From CALFMR01 sp035550595 (GTDB taxonomy: Bacteria > Acidobacteriota > Vicinamibacteria > Vicinamibacterales > SCN-69-37), in assembly GCA_035550595.1 (NCBI GenBank), contig DASZOV010000105.1, positions 1 through 30,332 of the forward strand: a stretch of 30,332 nt of DNA, read 5' to 3'. The stretch's first letter is position 1. Every line of letters begins with the position of its first letter. Positions 1 to 9,368 of the stretch are shown here, in pieces. The notes under the pieces were generated by a model that was given only the letters and a program-made list of their open reading frames with translations, was not told where the DNA came from and searched no databases. Both the position numbers and the translations under genes were made by a program.

Positions 1-1
1 C

Positions 2-1801
2 GCGACCATCACCTTCCAGAACTACTTCCGCAAGTACGCGAAGCTCTCCGGCATGACCGGCACGGCCGAGACCGAGGCCGAGGAGTTCGCCAAGATCTAC
101 AAGCTCGACGTGATCGTCGTGCCGTCGAACCGGCCGCTCGCGCGCAAGGAAGAACCGGACAGCGTCTACCGCACCGAGCGCGAGAAGTACGACGCGATCA
201 TCAACGACATCGTCGCCAAGCAGGAAACCGGCCGGCCGACGCTCGTCGGCACGGTGTCGATCGAGAAGTCCGAGAAGCTCGGCGGCCTGCTGAAGCGGCG
301 TGGCGTCCGGCACGTCGTGCTGAACGCGAAGTACCACGCGCAGGAAGCCGAGATCGTCGCGCAGGCCGGCCGCAAGGGCGCCGTGACGATTGCGACGAAC
401 ATGGCGGGCCGCGGCACGGACATCCTGCTCGGCGGCAACGCCGAGTTCATGACGCGCCAGCGCACGCTCGCCGATCAGGTCGCCGAGCGGCTGCCCAAGG
501 GCCAGGAGAAGTTCGTCGACGACGACGAGTTCGTCTACTTCTACCACCTCGAGAGCTTCTACCGCGTGCCGCGCGCGGACTACGACCGCATCTACGACGA
601 GTACAAGCACGAAACCGACGCCGAGCACGAGGACGTCGTCGCGGCCGGCGGGCTGCACATCATCGGCACCGAGCGTCACGAGTCGCGCCGCATCGACAAT
701 CAGCTTCGCGGCCGCGCCGGCCGCCAGGGCGATCCCGGATCGTCGCGCTTCTATCTCTCGCTCGAAGACGATCTGATGCGCATCTTCGGGTCCGAGCGCA
801 TCGCGGGCCTGATGCAGCGCCTGGGCATGGAAGAGGGCGTGCCCATCGAGCACGGCATGGTGACCAAGGCGATCGAACGCGCCCAGAAGCAGGTCGAGGC
901 GCAGCACTTCGGCACCCGCAAACACCTCATCGAGTACGACGACGTCATGAACAAGCAGCGTGAGAACGTCTACACGCTGCGGCGCGAGCTGCTCGAAGGC
1001 ACGATCAAGGTCAGCGAAGACGAGACGCTCGACACGCGCGGCTACCTGATGTCGCTCGCCGAGGACCTCTCAGAGAGTCTCGTGGCCACGCACGCCGACA
1101 AGGAAGGGGATCCCGACCTTTGGACGATTCCCGCGCTCGTCCAGGCCGTGAGCGATCTCTTCGGCCTGCCCAAGGAATCGGTCGAGGCGCTGCAGCTCGA
1201 CACGCTCAGTCCAGACGAGATGGTCGACGCGATCTACGACCTGGCCGTCAAGGCGTACGAGGAGAAGGAACGCCTGCTGCCGGTCGACGCGTCCATCCTC
1301 CGCCGCGTCGAGCGCGACTTCATGTTGCAGATCGTCGACGCGCAGTGGAAAGACCATCTCTACAGCCTCGATCACCTCAAGGAAGGCATCGGGCTGCGCG
1401 GCTACGGCCAGATGGATCCGCTCGTCGAGTACAAGAAAGAAAGCTTCGATCTCTTCCAGGCGATGAAGGATCGCATCGACGAGGAGATGGTGCGGTACCT
1501 GTGGCGGCTGCGCCCCGTCATCGAGGCGACGCCGAACGCACCCGAAGCGGACGCCGCAGCCGCGCCGATCGTCGCGCGGCCCGCGCCGCGCCGGCCCGTC
1601 CAGACCATGCTCAGCGGCGGCTCGGCAACGGCCGTGGCGCCCGCGCGCTCGGCCACGGCGACCGCGGCACCGCCCCGCCCGGCGCGCACCGGCGGTGACG
1701 ACGTCGTGAAGACCGTGCGCCGCGACGAGCCGAAGATCGGCCGCAACGATCCGTGCTGGTGCGGCAGCGGAAAGAAGTTCAAGAAGTGCCACGGCGCCTG
1801 A
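2..1801 (+). CDS. secA: Preprotein translocase ATPase SecA, 5'-truncated by the window edge
   Basis: SecA is the cytoplasmic ATPase that drives unfolded preproteins through SecYEG. The reading frame is open from base 2, where it already encodes QNYFRKYAKLSGMTGTA, so the ATG at 53 is internal and about a third of the protein lies upstream. Visible parts are the second nucleotide-binding fold with ATNMAGRGTDI and the arginine-rich motif GRAGRQGDPGSSRF, the helical scaffold and wing region with QWKDHLYSLDHLKEGI, and a Pro/Ala-rich linker (about local residues 505-575). The end is the zinc-binding SEC-C tail CWCGSGKKFKKCH, a CxCx8CH pattern that in known SecA proteins contacts SecB and phospholipid. 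The frame is intact to its stop. guaB starts 48 bases downstream on the same strand. Identification is certain; only the N-terminus is missing. Confidence 0.98.
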   Translation, partial: ATITFQNYFRKYAKLSGMTGTAETEAEEFAKIYKLDVIVVPSNRPLARKEEPDSVYRTEREKYDAIINDIVAKQETGRPTLVGTVSIEKSEKLGGLLKRRGVRHVVLNAKYHAQEAEIVAQAGRKGAVTIATNMAGRGTDILLGGNAEFMTRQRTLADQVAERLPKGQEKFVDDDEFVYFYHLESFYRVPRADYDRIYDEYKHETDAEHEDVVAAGGLHIIGTERHESRRIDNQLRGRAGRQGDPGSSRFYLSLEDDLMRIFGSERIAGLMQRLGMEEGVPIEHGMVTKAIERAQKQVEAQHFGTRKHLIEYDDVMNKQRENVYTLRRELLEGTIKVSEDETLDTRGYLMSLAEDLSESLVATHADKEGDPDLWTIPALVQAVSDLFGLPKESVEALQLDTLSPDEMVDAIYDLAVKAYEEKERLLPVDASILRRVERDFMLQIVDAQWKDHLYSLDHLKEGIGLRGYGQMDPLVEYKKESFDLFQAMKDRIDEEMVRYLWRLRPVIEATPNAPEADAAAAPIVARPAPRRPVQTMLSGGSATAVAPARSATATAAPPRPARTGGDDVVKTVRRDEPKIGRNDPCWCGSGKKFKKCHGA

Positions 1802-1849
1802 CGCCGACCCCACGGCGGCTGGCGGCCGACGGACTGAAGACGGAGCGTG

Positions 1850-3376
1850 ATGACTGAACCTCTCGATGCCGCAGCCCAGGTCAACGCGGGCCTCCCCGAG
1901 GCCCTGACCTTCGACGACGTCCTGCTGGTCCCGCGCCACTCGGAGATCCTGCCGAGCCAGGTGGACGTCAGCTCCCAGCTCACCAAAGAGATTCGCCTGA
2001 ACGTGCCCATCCTCAGCGCCGCGATGGACACGGTCACCGAGAGCCGCCTGGCCATCGCCATGGCCCAGCAGGGCGGCATGGGCGTCATCCACAAGAACCT
2101 CAGCGTCGAAGAACAGGCCTCCGAGGTCGATCGCGTGAAGCGATCGGAGAGCGGCATGATCGTCAACCCGATCACGCTCTCCCCCACGCACCGGATTTCC
2201 GAGGCGCTCGAGCTGATGAAGAAGTACCGCATCAGCGGCGTGCCGATCACCGAGGACGGCAGCAAGGAAGGCCGGCTCGTCGGCATCCTGACGAATCGCG
2301 ACCTGCGCTTCGAGACGCGCACGGCCCGGCCGATTGCCGACATCATGACGCGCGAACACCTGGTCACGGTTCCAGTCGGAACCACACTCGATCAGGCGCG
2401 CGAAATGTTCCATCGCCACAAGGTCGAGAAGCTGCTCGTCGTCGACGCGGACTTCCGGCTGAAGGGGCTCATCACCGTCAAGGACATCCAGAAGCTCGTC
2501 AAGTATCCGAACGCGTGCAAGGACTCGCTCGGCCGGCTGCGCGTGGGCGCGGCCGTGGGCGTGAGTCGCGACACGATCGAGCGCGCCGCGGCGCTCGTGC
2601 AGGCGCACGCCGACGTGCTCGTCATCGACACGGCGCACGGGCATTCGCAGGGCGTGCTGAACATGATCGCGCGTCTGCGCGAGCTGCACCCGGACGTGCA
2701 GCTCGTCGCCGGCAACGTCGCCACGGCCGGCGCGACGCGCGCGCTCATCGAGCGTGGCGTCGACGCAGTGAAGGTCGGAATTGGCGCGGGGTCGATCTGC
2801 ACCACGCGCGTCGTCGCGGGCGTCGGCGTGCCGATGGTGACGGCCGTTGCCGAGTGCGCGCGCGCGGCCGCCGACGCGGGCGTGCCGATCATCGCCGACG
2901 GCGGCATCCGCTACTCGGGCGACATCGTCAAGGCGATTGCCGTGGGCGCGAGCGCGGCCATGGTCGGGAGCCTCTTCGCCGGCACGGACGAGAGCCCGGG
3001 CGAGATCATCCTGTACCAGGGACGGAGCTTCAAAGAGTACCGCGGCATGGGATCGATCGGCGCGATGCGGCGCGGCAGCCGCGATCGCTATTTCCAGGAC
3101 GAGTACGATCTCGAGGCCGGCGGCGACGGCTCGGACAAGCTCGTGCCGGAGGGGATCGAAGGTCGCGTCGCGCACAAGGGCAGCGTGGCCGCGATGATCC
3201 ACCAGCTCATCGGCGGCCTGCGTGCCGGCATGGGCTACTGCGGCGCGCCGACGGTGCCCGTGCTGCAGCGCGCGGCGTCGCTCATTCGCGTCACGTCAGC
3301 GGGCGTGCGCGAAGGCCACGTCCACGACGTCATCATCACCAAGGAAGCGCCGAACTACCGCGTCGAATCGCGGTAG
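1850..3376 (+). CDS. guaB: Inosine-5'-monophosphate dehydrogenase
   Basis: IMP dehydrogenase oxidises IMP to XMP with NAD+, the committed step of guanine nucleotide synthesis. The 508-residue length is normal for the family. The N-terminus has the conserved LTFDDVLLVP; two CBS domains occupy about residues 100-220 and split the TIM barrel. The catalytic loop GIGAGSICTTR puts the nucleophile at Cys317, the phosphate-binding DGGIRYSGD follows, and the mobile flap region contains YRGMGSIGAM and SRDRYFQ. I chose ATG 1850 over GTG 1847 because GGAG at 1842-1845 would be only one base from the GTG. The gene follows secA on the same strand and ends convergently with tsaE. A Met replaces the usual Gln in the VPQ segment after the catalytic loop, which I regard as minor. 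Confidence 0.97.
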   Translation: MTEPLDAAAQVNAGLPEALTFDDVLLVPRHSEILPSQVDVSSQLTKEIRLNVPILSAAMDTVTESRLAIAMAQQGGMGVIHKNLSVEEQASEVDRVKRSESGMIVNPITLSPTHRISEALELMKKYRISGVPITEDGSKEGRLVGILTNRDLRFETRTARPIADIMTREHLVTVPVGTTLDQAREMFHRHKVEKLLVVDADFRLKGLITVKDIQKLVKYPNACKDSLGRLRVGAAVGVSRDTIERAAALVQAHADVLVIDTAHGHSQGVLNMIARLRELHPDVQLVAGNVATAGATRALIERGVDAVKVGIGAGSICTTRVVAGVGVPMVTAVAECARAAADAGVPIIADGGIRYSGDIVKAIAVGASAAMVGSLFAGTDESPGEIILYQGRSFKEYRGMGSIGAMRRGSRDRYFQDEYDLEAGGDGSDKLVPEGIEGRVAHKGSVAAMIHQLIGGLRAGMGYCGAPTVPVLQRAASLIRVTSAGVREGHVHDVIITKEAPNYRVESR

Positions 3377-3380
3377 CGCC

Positions 3381-3402
3381 GCGAGCGGCTTTTCGCCGCG
3401 CG
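3381..3402. terminator. GC-rich hairpin at the guaB/tsaE convergence
   Basis: A perfect GCGGC/GCCGC stem (3385-3389 with 3395-3399) closes a TTTTC loop in the 26 bases between the two converging stop codons. Position and symmetry suggest a bidirectional terminator. No U-tract follows on either strand, so intrinsic termination is not established. Confidence 0.4.
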
Positions 3403-3834
3403 TCAGTCAGTAGGCTCGGACGGGATGTCGACCGACGCCGTGATGCGACGCGTCGTGTCGCCATCCGATTCGATGGCCACGGCAATGGCCTCGACCGGCG
3501 CGCGCGTCCAGCGTTCCGGCCATTCCACGGCCATCACCGCGTTCTCCATCAGATCCTCGAGCGCGAGATCGTCGGTTTCCACGGGTGACAGACGGTAGAG
3601 ATCCACGTGCTGCAGTGGTAGCCGGCCGTCGTAGCGTTGAACGATCGTGAACGTGGGGCTCGAGACGTCCTCCGGATCGCAGCCGAGACCTTCGGCCAGT
3701 CCGCGCACGAACGCCGTCTTCCCCGCTCCGAGAGGGCCCGCGAGCAGCACGACGTCGCCGGCTGATAGCCGACGGCCCAACGCCCGGCCGATCGCGGACG
3801 TCTCGGCTTCGCTTCGCGTGACGTGCGACGTCAT
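3403..3834 (-). CDS. tsaE: tRNA threonylcarbamoyladenosine biosynthesis ATPase TsaE
   Basis: TsaE is the small P-loop ATPase that works with TsaB and TsaD to transfer threonylcarbamoyl to A37 of ANN-decoding tRNAs. At 143 residues it has the usual length. The Walker A motif is GPLGAGKT (about residues 33-40), followed by the family signature SSPTFTIVQRY, then HVDLYRL and VEWPER near the C-terminus. The ATG overlaps the stop codon of the upstream NAD(P)HX-repair gene as ATGA, so translation is probably coupled. tsaB and tsaD are not in the window. It is the last gene of the unit that starts at gcvT. Pairing of tsaE with the NAD(P)HX-repair gene is common in bacteria. Confidence 0.96.
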   Translation of the reverse strand: MTSHVTRSEAETSAIGRALGRRLSAGDVVLLAGPLGAGKTAFVRGLAEGLGCDPEDVSSPTFTIVQRYDGRLPLQHVDLYRLSPVETDDLALEDLMENAVMAVEWPERWTRAPVEAIAVAIESDGDTTRRITASVDIPSEPTD

Positions 3835-5414
3835 CGTTCGCCGCCATGCTTCTTCGGCGACGCGCCGGTGAGATCGAGCACCGCCGCGCCAAGACGATCG
3901 ATGAGATCGCCGGCGACGAGCGCCACTTCCCCACGATCGACGGCTGCGAGATCGCCCGCCAGGCCGTGCAGATAGACAGCCAGCCGCGCGGCGTCTTCGG
4001 CGTGATGCAGTTGCGCGAACCAGGCCGCGACCATGCCCGTGAGCACATCACCGGCGCCGGCCGTTGCCATGCCGGGATTGCCAGTCGTGTTGATGGCGAC
4101 GGCACCGTCGGGCGATGCCACGAGCGTCCGATGGCCTTTGAGGATCACGTGGACGTGGTGCGCAGATGCGAACGTCCGCGCGACGTCGAGACGGTCCGCC
4201 TGGACGTCGTCGATTGACTGTCCCGTGAGCGCCGCCATCTCACCCGGATGCGGCGTGACGACGATGTCGACGCCATCGCGACCGACGAGACGGTCGGCTT
4301 TGCCGGCGAAGGCGATGAGCGCGTCGGCGTCCAAGACGAGCGGCACCGACGATCGTTCGACTAGGCCGTGAACGACAGCTGCGGCCGACGCCGTTCGGCC
4401 GAGGCCCGGTCCCACGGCGATGACATCCGCTTTGAATGCCAAGAGATGATCGAGCGCCGAGGCCGCGACCGTGCCGTCGGCCGCCTCGTCGAGCGGCAGC
4501 GTCATGTACTCGGCGCCGAGTGACGCAACGATCGGCACCGCACTCGCCGGCGTCGCAACGGTGACGAGGCCCGCTCCCGACCGCAGCGCCGCCCTCGCGC
4601 ACAGACTCGCCGATCCGGTCAGCCCGCGCGAACCGGCGACGATCAAGATGCGGCCGTAGTCGCCCTTGTGAGAATCCGCTGCGCGCGGCAGTACGAACCG
4701 ACCGACGTCGCGACGCGTGAGCACCTCGACGCGCGGGCCGTCGAGCGCGTTGACGACCGAGGCGGGAATGCCGATGTCGGCGACGATCATCTCGCCGGCG
4801 TATGCTTCGGCCGGTGGCAGGACGAGCGGCAGTTTCGGCGCCGCGAGCGTCACGGTCATCGTGGCGCGGATGGAGGGACCGGGCATCTCCGACGTGTCGG
4901 CCGACAGCCCGCTCGGCAGATCGATGGACACGACCGGACGACCGGCCGCATTCACGTTGGCCACGATCGTCTCGTAGAGGCCGGTGAGCGGCACGCGAAC
5001 GCCGGTGCCGAACAGCGCGTCGACGACGAGGTCCGCGTCCAGCGCGTCCGGACCCTCGACCTTCCAGGCCGCGGCATTCGCGATCTCGATGATCTCGACG
5101 ACGTCCAGATACTGGAGGACGCGAAGATTGGCGCGCGCATCGCCGGTCGACGCGGCCGCGCCGCCGATGACGTAGACGGCCACGCCGCCGGCCTTCGCGG
5201 CGAGTGCGCGCGCGACGACGAAGCCGTCGCCGCCGTTGTTGCCGGGACCGCAGAGGACGGTGACTTGGCTCAGCGCGAGATCGTCGAACGCCGCCTCGAT
5301 GGCCGCAGCCACTTCGCGGCCCGCGTTCTCCATGAGGACGATGGCGGGCAGACCGACGTCTTCGATCGTGCGCCGGTCGGCCTCGCGCATCTGCGCGGTG
5401 TTCAGAACACGCAT
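3831..5414 (-). CDS. nnr: Bifunctional NAD(P)HX epimerase / ADP-dependent NAD(P)HX dehydratase
   Basis: This fused enzyme repairs hydrated NADH and NADPH: the N-terminal half epimerises R- to S-NAD(P)HX and the C-terminal half dehydrates S-NAD(P)HX using ADP. The 527 residues match the family. The epimerase half (about 1-215) shows ENAGREVA, the nucleotide loop CGPGNNGGDGFVVAR and SIDLPSGLSADT. The ribokinase-like half (about 235-520) shows KGDYGRILIVAGS, AVGPGLGR, VTPHPGEMAALTG and the signature NPGMATAGAGDVLTG. The start at 5414 lies 16 bases after the stop of the metallo-beta-lactamase gene, with a purine-rich GGGAAGG about 10 bases upstream. Its end overlaps tsaE by four bases. E. coli calls the fused protein NnrD (YjeF), so the symbol is used loosely. 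Confidence 0.95.
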   Translation of the reverse strand: MRVLNTAQMREADRRTIEDVGLPAIVLMENAGREVAAAIEAAFDDLALSQVTVLCGPGNNGGDGFVVARALAAKAGGVAVYVIGGAAASTGDARANLRVLQYLDVVEIIEIANAAAWKVEGPDALDADLVVDALFGTGVRVPLTGLYETIVANVNAAGRPVVSIDLPSGLSADTSEMPGPSIRATMTVTLAAPKLPLVLPPAEAYAGEMIVADIGIPASVVNALDGPRVEVLTRRDVGRFVLPRAADSHKGDYGRILIVAGSRGLTGSASLCARAALRSGAGLVTVATPASAVPIVASLGAEYMTLPLDEAADGTVAASALDHLLAFKADVIAVGPGLGRTASAAAVVHGLVERSSVPLVLDADALIAFAGKADRLVGRDGVDIVVTPHPGEMAALTGQSIDDVQADRLDVARTFASAHHVHVILKGHRTLVASPDGAVAINTTGNPGMATAGAGDVLTGMVAAWFAQLHHAEDAARLAVYLHGLAGDLAAVDRGEVALVAGDLIDRLGAAVLDLTGASPKKHGGER

Positions 5415-5430
5415 GACGCGAGCGCCTTCC

Positions 5431-6384
5431 CTACTCCGCGTACATCGCGCGGACCGCGGCCGCGATTCGCGCGGGCGATCGCCATTCCGGATACTTCGCC
5501 TGAAACTCCGTCGTCAGCGCCGCGGCGGCTTCGTCCACGGTCTGGCCTTGCGCGCGACGTGCTTCAACAGCGGCGCGAAGCTCGGTGAGGACCTGCTTCT
5601 GCTGGTCGATGATCTCCGGTCCGCCGGTGGGACCGTGGCTCGGCACCACGAGCACCGGGTGCAGCGCGGCGAGGCGATCGAGACTCTTGAGCCACGTGGT
5701 CGCCGACGACTGCGCGCCAAAAGCGAGGAACGCCTGGTTCATCACGACGTCGCCGGCGAACAGCACGTGGTCGGGTTCGACGAACGCGCCCGTGTCACCA
5801 CGCGTGTGCGTGGGGCCGAGCGACATCAACTGCACCTGCACGTCGCCGAGATCCAGACGATAGAGATCCTCGAAGACGACGTCCGGTTCACGCATGTGGA
5901 CGTCGCGCAGGAGGTCGGCATGGACGGGCGAGATGCGCGAGAACGACGCGATCATGCCTGGACCGAGCTCCTTCAGATCCTGGGCTTCGACCGACGACGC
6001 GATGAACTTCGATCCCGGCGGAAACGCGGACGCGCCAGCCGCGTGCTCCGGATGGAAGTGCGTCGCGACGAGATACAGCTCTTTGTGCGAGCTGACCTTG
6101 GCGACCTCGCGCAACACCGTTTCGGCATTGCGCGGGCCGAGTCCGGTGTCGATGACGAGCGTCGCGCGGCTGCCGACGATGATGCCGACGTTCGGCACGA
6201 GCGGGACGTTGCCGTCGGGAATGACCCAGACGTGATCGGAGACCTTCACCGTGGCATCGGCCTTCACGAACGGCGGCGGCGCCGTCGCGGATGGCTGCGC
6301 CTCGGCCGCCGTGCCGGTCGCAACGAGCAATACCGCTGCCGCCGCGAGTCTGACACCCACGCGCCATCGTCGGGTCATCGTCAT
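5431..6384 (-). CDS. Exported metallo-beta-lactamase-fold hydrolase
   Basis: A 317-residue MBL-fold protein with an N-terminal signal peptide (basic MTMTRRWRVGVR, hydrophobic stretch, then Ala-rich to about residue 29), so it is probably periplasmic. Metal-ligand candidates are His109, His111 and His114 in THFHPEH, His193 in GPTHTRGDT, Asp212 in FAGDVV and His250 in SHGPTG. Position 113 is Glu where most of the superfamily has Asp (HxHxDH), which could affect the second metal site. I chose ATG 6384 because AGGAG lies nine bases upstream; the frame is open further upstream without a comparable ribosome site. The substrate cannot be read from sequence. It sits between gcvP and the NAD(P)HX-repair gene on one strand and could be co-transcribed, which says little about function. 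Confidence 0.85.
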   Translation of the reverse strand: MTMTRRWRVGVRLAAAAVLLVATGTAAEAQPSATAPPPFVKADATVKVSDHVWVIPDGNVPLVPNVGIIVGSRATLVIDTGLGPRNAETVLREVAKVSSHKELYLVATHFHPEHAAGASAFPPGSKFIASSVEAQDLKELGPGMIASFSRISPVHADLLRDVHMREPDVVFEDLYRLDLGDVQVQLMSLGPTHTRGDTGAFVEPDHVLFAGDVVMNQAFLAFGAQSSATTWLKSLDRLAALHPVLVVPSHGPTGGPEIIDQQKQVLTELRAAVEARRAQGQTVDEAAAALTTEFQAKYPEWRSPARIAAAVRAMYAE

Positions 6385-6449
6385 GGTGAGCCTCTCCTGG
6401 TTGGTCCGGCCGGAGCGAATGTCGCGCGCGACCGCGCCGGCCTCGTCGA

Positions 6450-9368
6450 TCACTCGTAGTCCTCGACCGGCGGACACGCGCAGACGAGGTGGCGATCGCC
6501 GAACGGGTTGTCGATGCGCGACACCGCCGGCCAGAACTTCGCGCCGCGCAGGCTCGCGACCGGATAGGCGGCCTGCTCGCGCGAATAGGCGTGCGGCCAC
6601 TCGGTCGCCGTCGTGTCCTCGGCCGTGTGGGGCGCGTGCTTGAGCACGTTGTCCTGCCGGTCCGAGCGGCCGTCGGCCACGGCGCGAATCTCCTCGCGGA
6701 TGGCGAGCATCGCCTCGCAGAAGCGATCGAGCTCCGCTTTCGACTCGCTTTCCGTCGGCTCGACCATCAACGTGCCGGGAACCGGGAACGAGACCGTCGG
6801 CGCGTGGAAGCCGTAGTCCATCAGGCGCTTGGCGACGTCCTGTTCATCGATGCCTGTTTCGGCCTTGAACGGGCGCAGATCGAAGATGAGCTCGTGCGCG
6901 ACTCGGCCGCGTTCGCCGGTGTACAGCACGGGAAAGTTCGGCTCGAGGCGCGCCTTGATGTAGTTCGCGTTCAGCATCGCGACGCGCGTTGCCTCGGTCG
7001 CGCCCTCGCCGCCGAGCAGGCAGAGATAGCCGTATGAGATGAGCAGGATGCTCGCGCTGCCCCACGGCGCGGCCGAGACCGGCGCAATCGCCTGCGAATT
7101 CGCCGAAGGCACGAGCGGATGTCCCGGGACAAATGGCGCGAGATGCGCCGCCGCGGCAATCGGTCCCATGCCCGGACCGCCGCCGCCGTGCGGAATGGCG
7201 AATGTCTTGTGCAGGTTGAGATGACAGACGTCTGCGCCGATCGCGGCCGGGCTCGTCAGTCCGACCTGCGCGTTCATGTTCGCGCCGTCCATGTACACCT
7301 GTCCGCCGTGCTCGTGGACGATCGCGCAGATCTCGCGGATGCCGCGCTCGAACACTCCGTGCGTGCTCGGATAGGTGACCATGAGGCACGCGAGATCTGA
7401 GGCGTGCGCCTCGGCCTTCGCGCGCAGGTCGTCGACGTCGATATTCCCGCGCTCGTCGCAGCGGACGATCACGACCGAGAGCCCCGCGAGCACGGCGCTC
7501 GCTGGATTGGTCCCGTGCGCCGACTGCGGAATGAGCGCCACGCGCCGCGCTGCATCGCCACGCGATCGGTGATACGCGCGGATGACGAGTAATCCCGCCA
7601 GTTCGCCCTGCGCACCCGAGTTCGGCTGCAGCGACACGGCCGGCAGCCCGGTGATGGCGGCCAACGCCTTCTGCAGATCGCTGATGACGTGCTGATAACC
7701 AGCCGTCTGATTGATCGGCGCGAACGGATGCAGCCGCGCGAACTCGGGCCAACTCACCGGCACCATCTCGGCTGCCGCGTTCAGCTTCATCGTGCACGAA
7801 CCGAGCGGGATCATCGCCGTGTCCAGGCCAAGGTCCTTGCGCTCGAGCCGGCGGATGTAGCGCATGATCTCGGTCTCGGATCGGTGCGCGTGGAACACGG
7901 GGTGCGTCATGAACGGTGACGTGCGCCGCGCGAACGCGGCGAGCCGATCGCCGTGGACGTCACCATCGCGCTCGCCGCCAGGCGCCGCGACGACGATGGG
8001 CGTGCGGTCGGCGAAGGCGGACGCGATGTCGGCGAGATCGGTTTCCGTGACCGTCTCGTTCAAGGAGATCTGAATCGCGCCGGGCTCGGGATACCGGAAG
8101 TTCAGTCCGCGCGTCTCGGCCGCGTCGCGCACGGCGCTGACAGCAGCCGGGGTACCTTCCAGCCGAAGCGTGTCGAAGTACGACGCGTTCGTCTGCCGCC
8201 ATCCCGCGCGCACGAGCGCCGCCTCCAGGCGGACGGCCTGATCGTGGACGCGCGTCGCGATCGCGCGAAGCCCCTCGGGTCCGTGAAAGACGCCGTAGAA
8301 CGCCGTGATGTTGGCGAGGAGCGCCTGCGCCGTGCAGATGTTCGACGTCGCCTTCTCGCGGCGGATGTGCTGTTCGCGCGTCTGCAGTGCCATCCGGTAC
8401 GCGCGCCGGCCGCGGCTGTCGACCGAGACACCGATCAGTCGTCCCGGCATCTGCCGCGCGAACTGCTCGCGCGTCGCGAAGAACGCCGCGTGCGGACCGC
8501 CGTAGCCGAGCGGCACGCCGAGTCGCTGGGCATTGCCAATGACGACGTCCGCACCCGCGTCGCCGGGCGGCGTGACGATGGCCAGCGCGAGCGGATCCGT
8601 TCCAACACCGACGAGCACGCCGGCCTCGTGTGCGCGCGCGATGACGGGCGCGAGATCTACGAGCGCGCCGTGATCGTCTGGCGACTGCGCGTAGACGGCG
8701 AAGACGTCCGGACCGAACGTCGCGGTCTCGAGCGATTCGACGCGTACGGTCAACCCGATGAGCGACACGCGTGACGCGAGCACGGCCGCAACGTGCGGGA
8801 ACACGCGATCGCTCACGATGACCGTCGTCGCGTCCGGGCGCTGCCGCACGCGGTGCAGGAGCGCGACAGCCTCAGCGGCCGCCGTCGCCTCGTCGAGCAG
8901 CGACGCGTTGGCAATCGCCATCCCGGCGAGCTCGGCCGTCATCGTTTGGAAGTTGAGGAGCGATTCGAGGCGGCCCTGCGCGATCTCCGCCTGATAGGGC
9001 GTGTACGGCGTGTACCAGCCCGGATTCTCGAACACGAGTCGCGCGATGACCGCGGGCGTGATCGTGTCGTGATAGCCGAGGCCGATGTAGCTGCGGCACA
9101 GGCGATTCTCGCCCGCCACCGCACGGAGACGCGCGAGGTAGGCGGGCTCCGACTCGGCGGCCGGGAGCGCGAGGCGACGGTCCAGCCGGATGTCGGGCGG
9201 GATGATCTCGTCGACGAGCGCGTCGAGTGACGCCGCGCCGACCGTGGCGAGCATCGCGCGAACGTCGTCGGGGCGCGGGCCGAGATGGCGCGACGCGAAG
9301 TCGCCGAGGCGCGCGGTGTCGACGGTCGCGGACGCGGCCGGACTACTTGGCGATGGCAGTGTAGGCAT
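6450..9368 (-). CDS. gcvP: Glycine dehydrogenase (decarboxylating), P-protein
   Basis: The PLP-dependent P-protein decarboxylates glycine and passes the aminomethyl group to lipoyl-GcvH. At 972 residues it is the full-length single-chain form, with the two homologous halves fused, not the split GcvPA/GcvPB type. The N-terminus contains FASRHLGP, the first half YTPYQAEIAQGRLE and GVPLGYGGPHAAFF, and the second half DKAM-type segments such as LGSCTMKLN. The PLP lysine lies in LNLHKTFAIPHGGGGPG. The ATG at 9368 lies inside the end of gcvH (26-base overlap) with GGAGGA 14 bases upstream, consistent with coupled translation. The metallo-beta-lactamase gene follows after 65 bases. Confidence 0.97.
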   Translation of the reverse strand: MPTLPSPSSPAASATVDTARLGDFASRHLGPRPDDVRAMLATVGAASLDALVDEIIPPDIRLDRRLALPAAESEPAYLARLRAVAGENRLCRSYIGLGYHDTITPAVIARLVFENPGWYTPYTPYQAEIAQGRLESLLNFQTMTAELAGMAIANASLLDEATAAAEAVALLHRVRQRPDATTVIVSDRVFPHVAAVLASRVSLIGLTVRVESLETATFGPDVFAVYAQSPDDHGALVDLAPVIARAHEAGVLVGVGTDPLALAIVTPPGDAGADVVIGNAQRLGVPLGYGGPHAAFFATREQFARQMPGRLIGVSVDSRGRRAYRMALQTREQHIRREKATSNICTAQALLANITAFYGVFHGPEGLRAIATRVHDQAVRLEAALVRAGWRQTNASYFDTLRLEGTPAAVSAVRDAAETRGLNFRYPEPGAIQISLNETVTETDLADIASAFADRTPIVVAAPGGERDGDVHGDRLAAFARRTSPFMTHPVFHAHRSETEIMRYIRRLERKDLGLDTAMIPLGSCTMKLNAAAEMVPVSWPEFARLHPFAPINQTAGYQHVISDLQKALAAITGLPAVSLQPNSGAQGELAGLLVIRAYHRSRGDAARRVALIPQSAHGTNPASAVLAGLSVVIVRCDERGNIDVDDLRAKAEAHASDLACLMVTYPSTHGVFERGIREICAIVHEHGGQVYMDGANMNAQVGLTSPAAIGADVCHLNLHKTFAIPHGGGGPGMGPIAAAAHLAPFVPGHPLVPSANSQAIAPVSAAPWGSASILLISYGYLCLLGGEGATEATRVAMLNANYIKARLEPNFPVLYTGERGRVAHELIFDLRPFKAETGIDEQDVAKRLMDYGFHAPTVSFPVPGTLMVEPTESESKAELDRFCEAMLAIREEIRAVADGRSDRQDNVLKHAPHTAEDTTATEWPHAYSREQAAYPVASLRGAKFWPAVSRIDNPFGDRHLVCACPPVEDYE

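Noticed and set aside
1..52. secA start at ATG 53
   Set aside because: The frame is open to the edge and encodes conserved SecA residues (QNYFRKYAKLSG), so 53 is internal.
1070..3202. A 710-codon open frame on the minus strand
   Set aside because: It runs antisense through secA and guaB, both of which have unmistakable family motifs. Its composition (Arg, Asp, His, Ala) is typical of antisense frames in GC-rich DNA.
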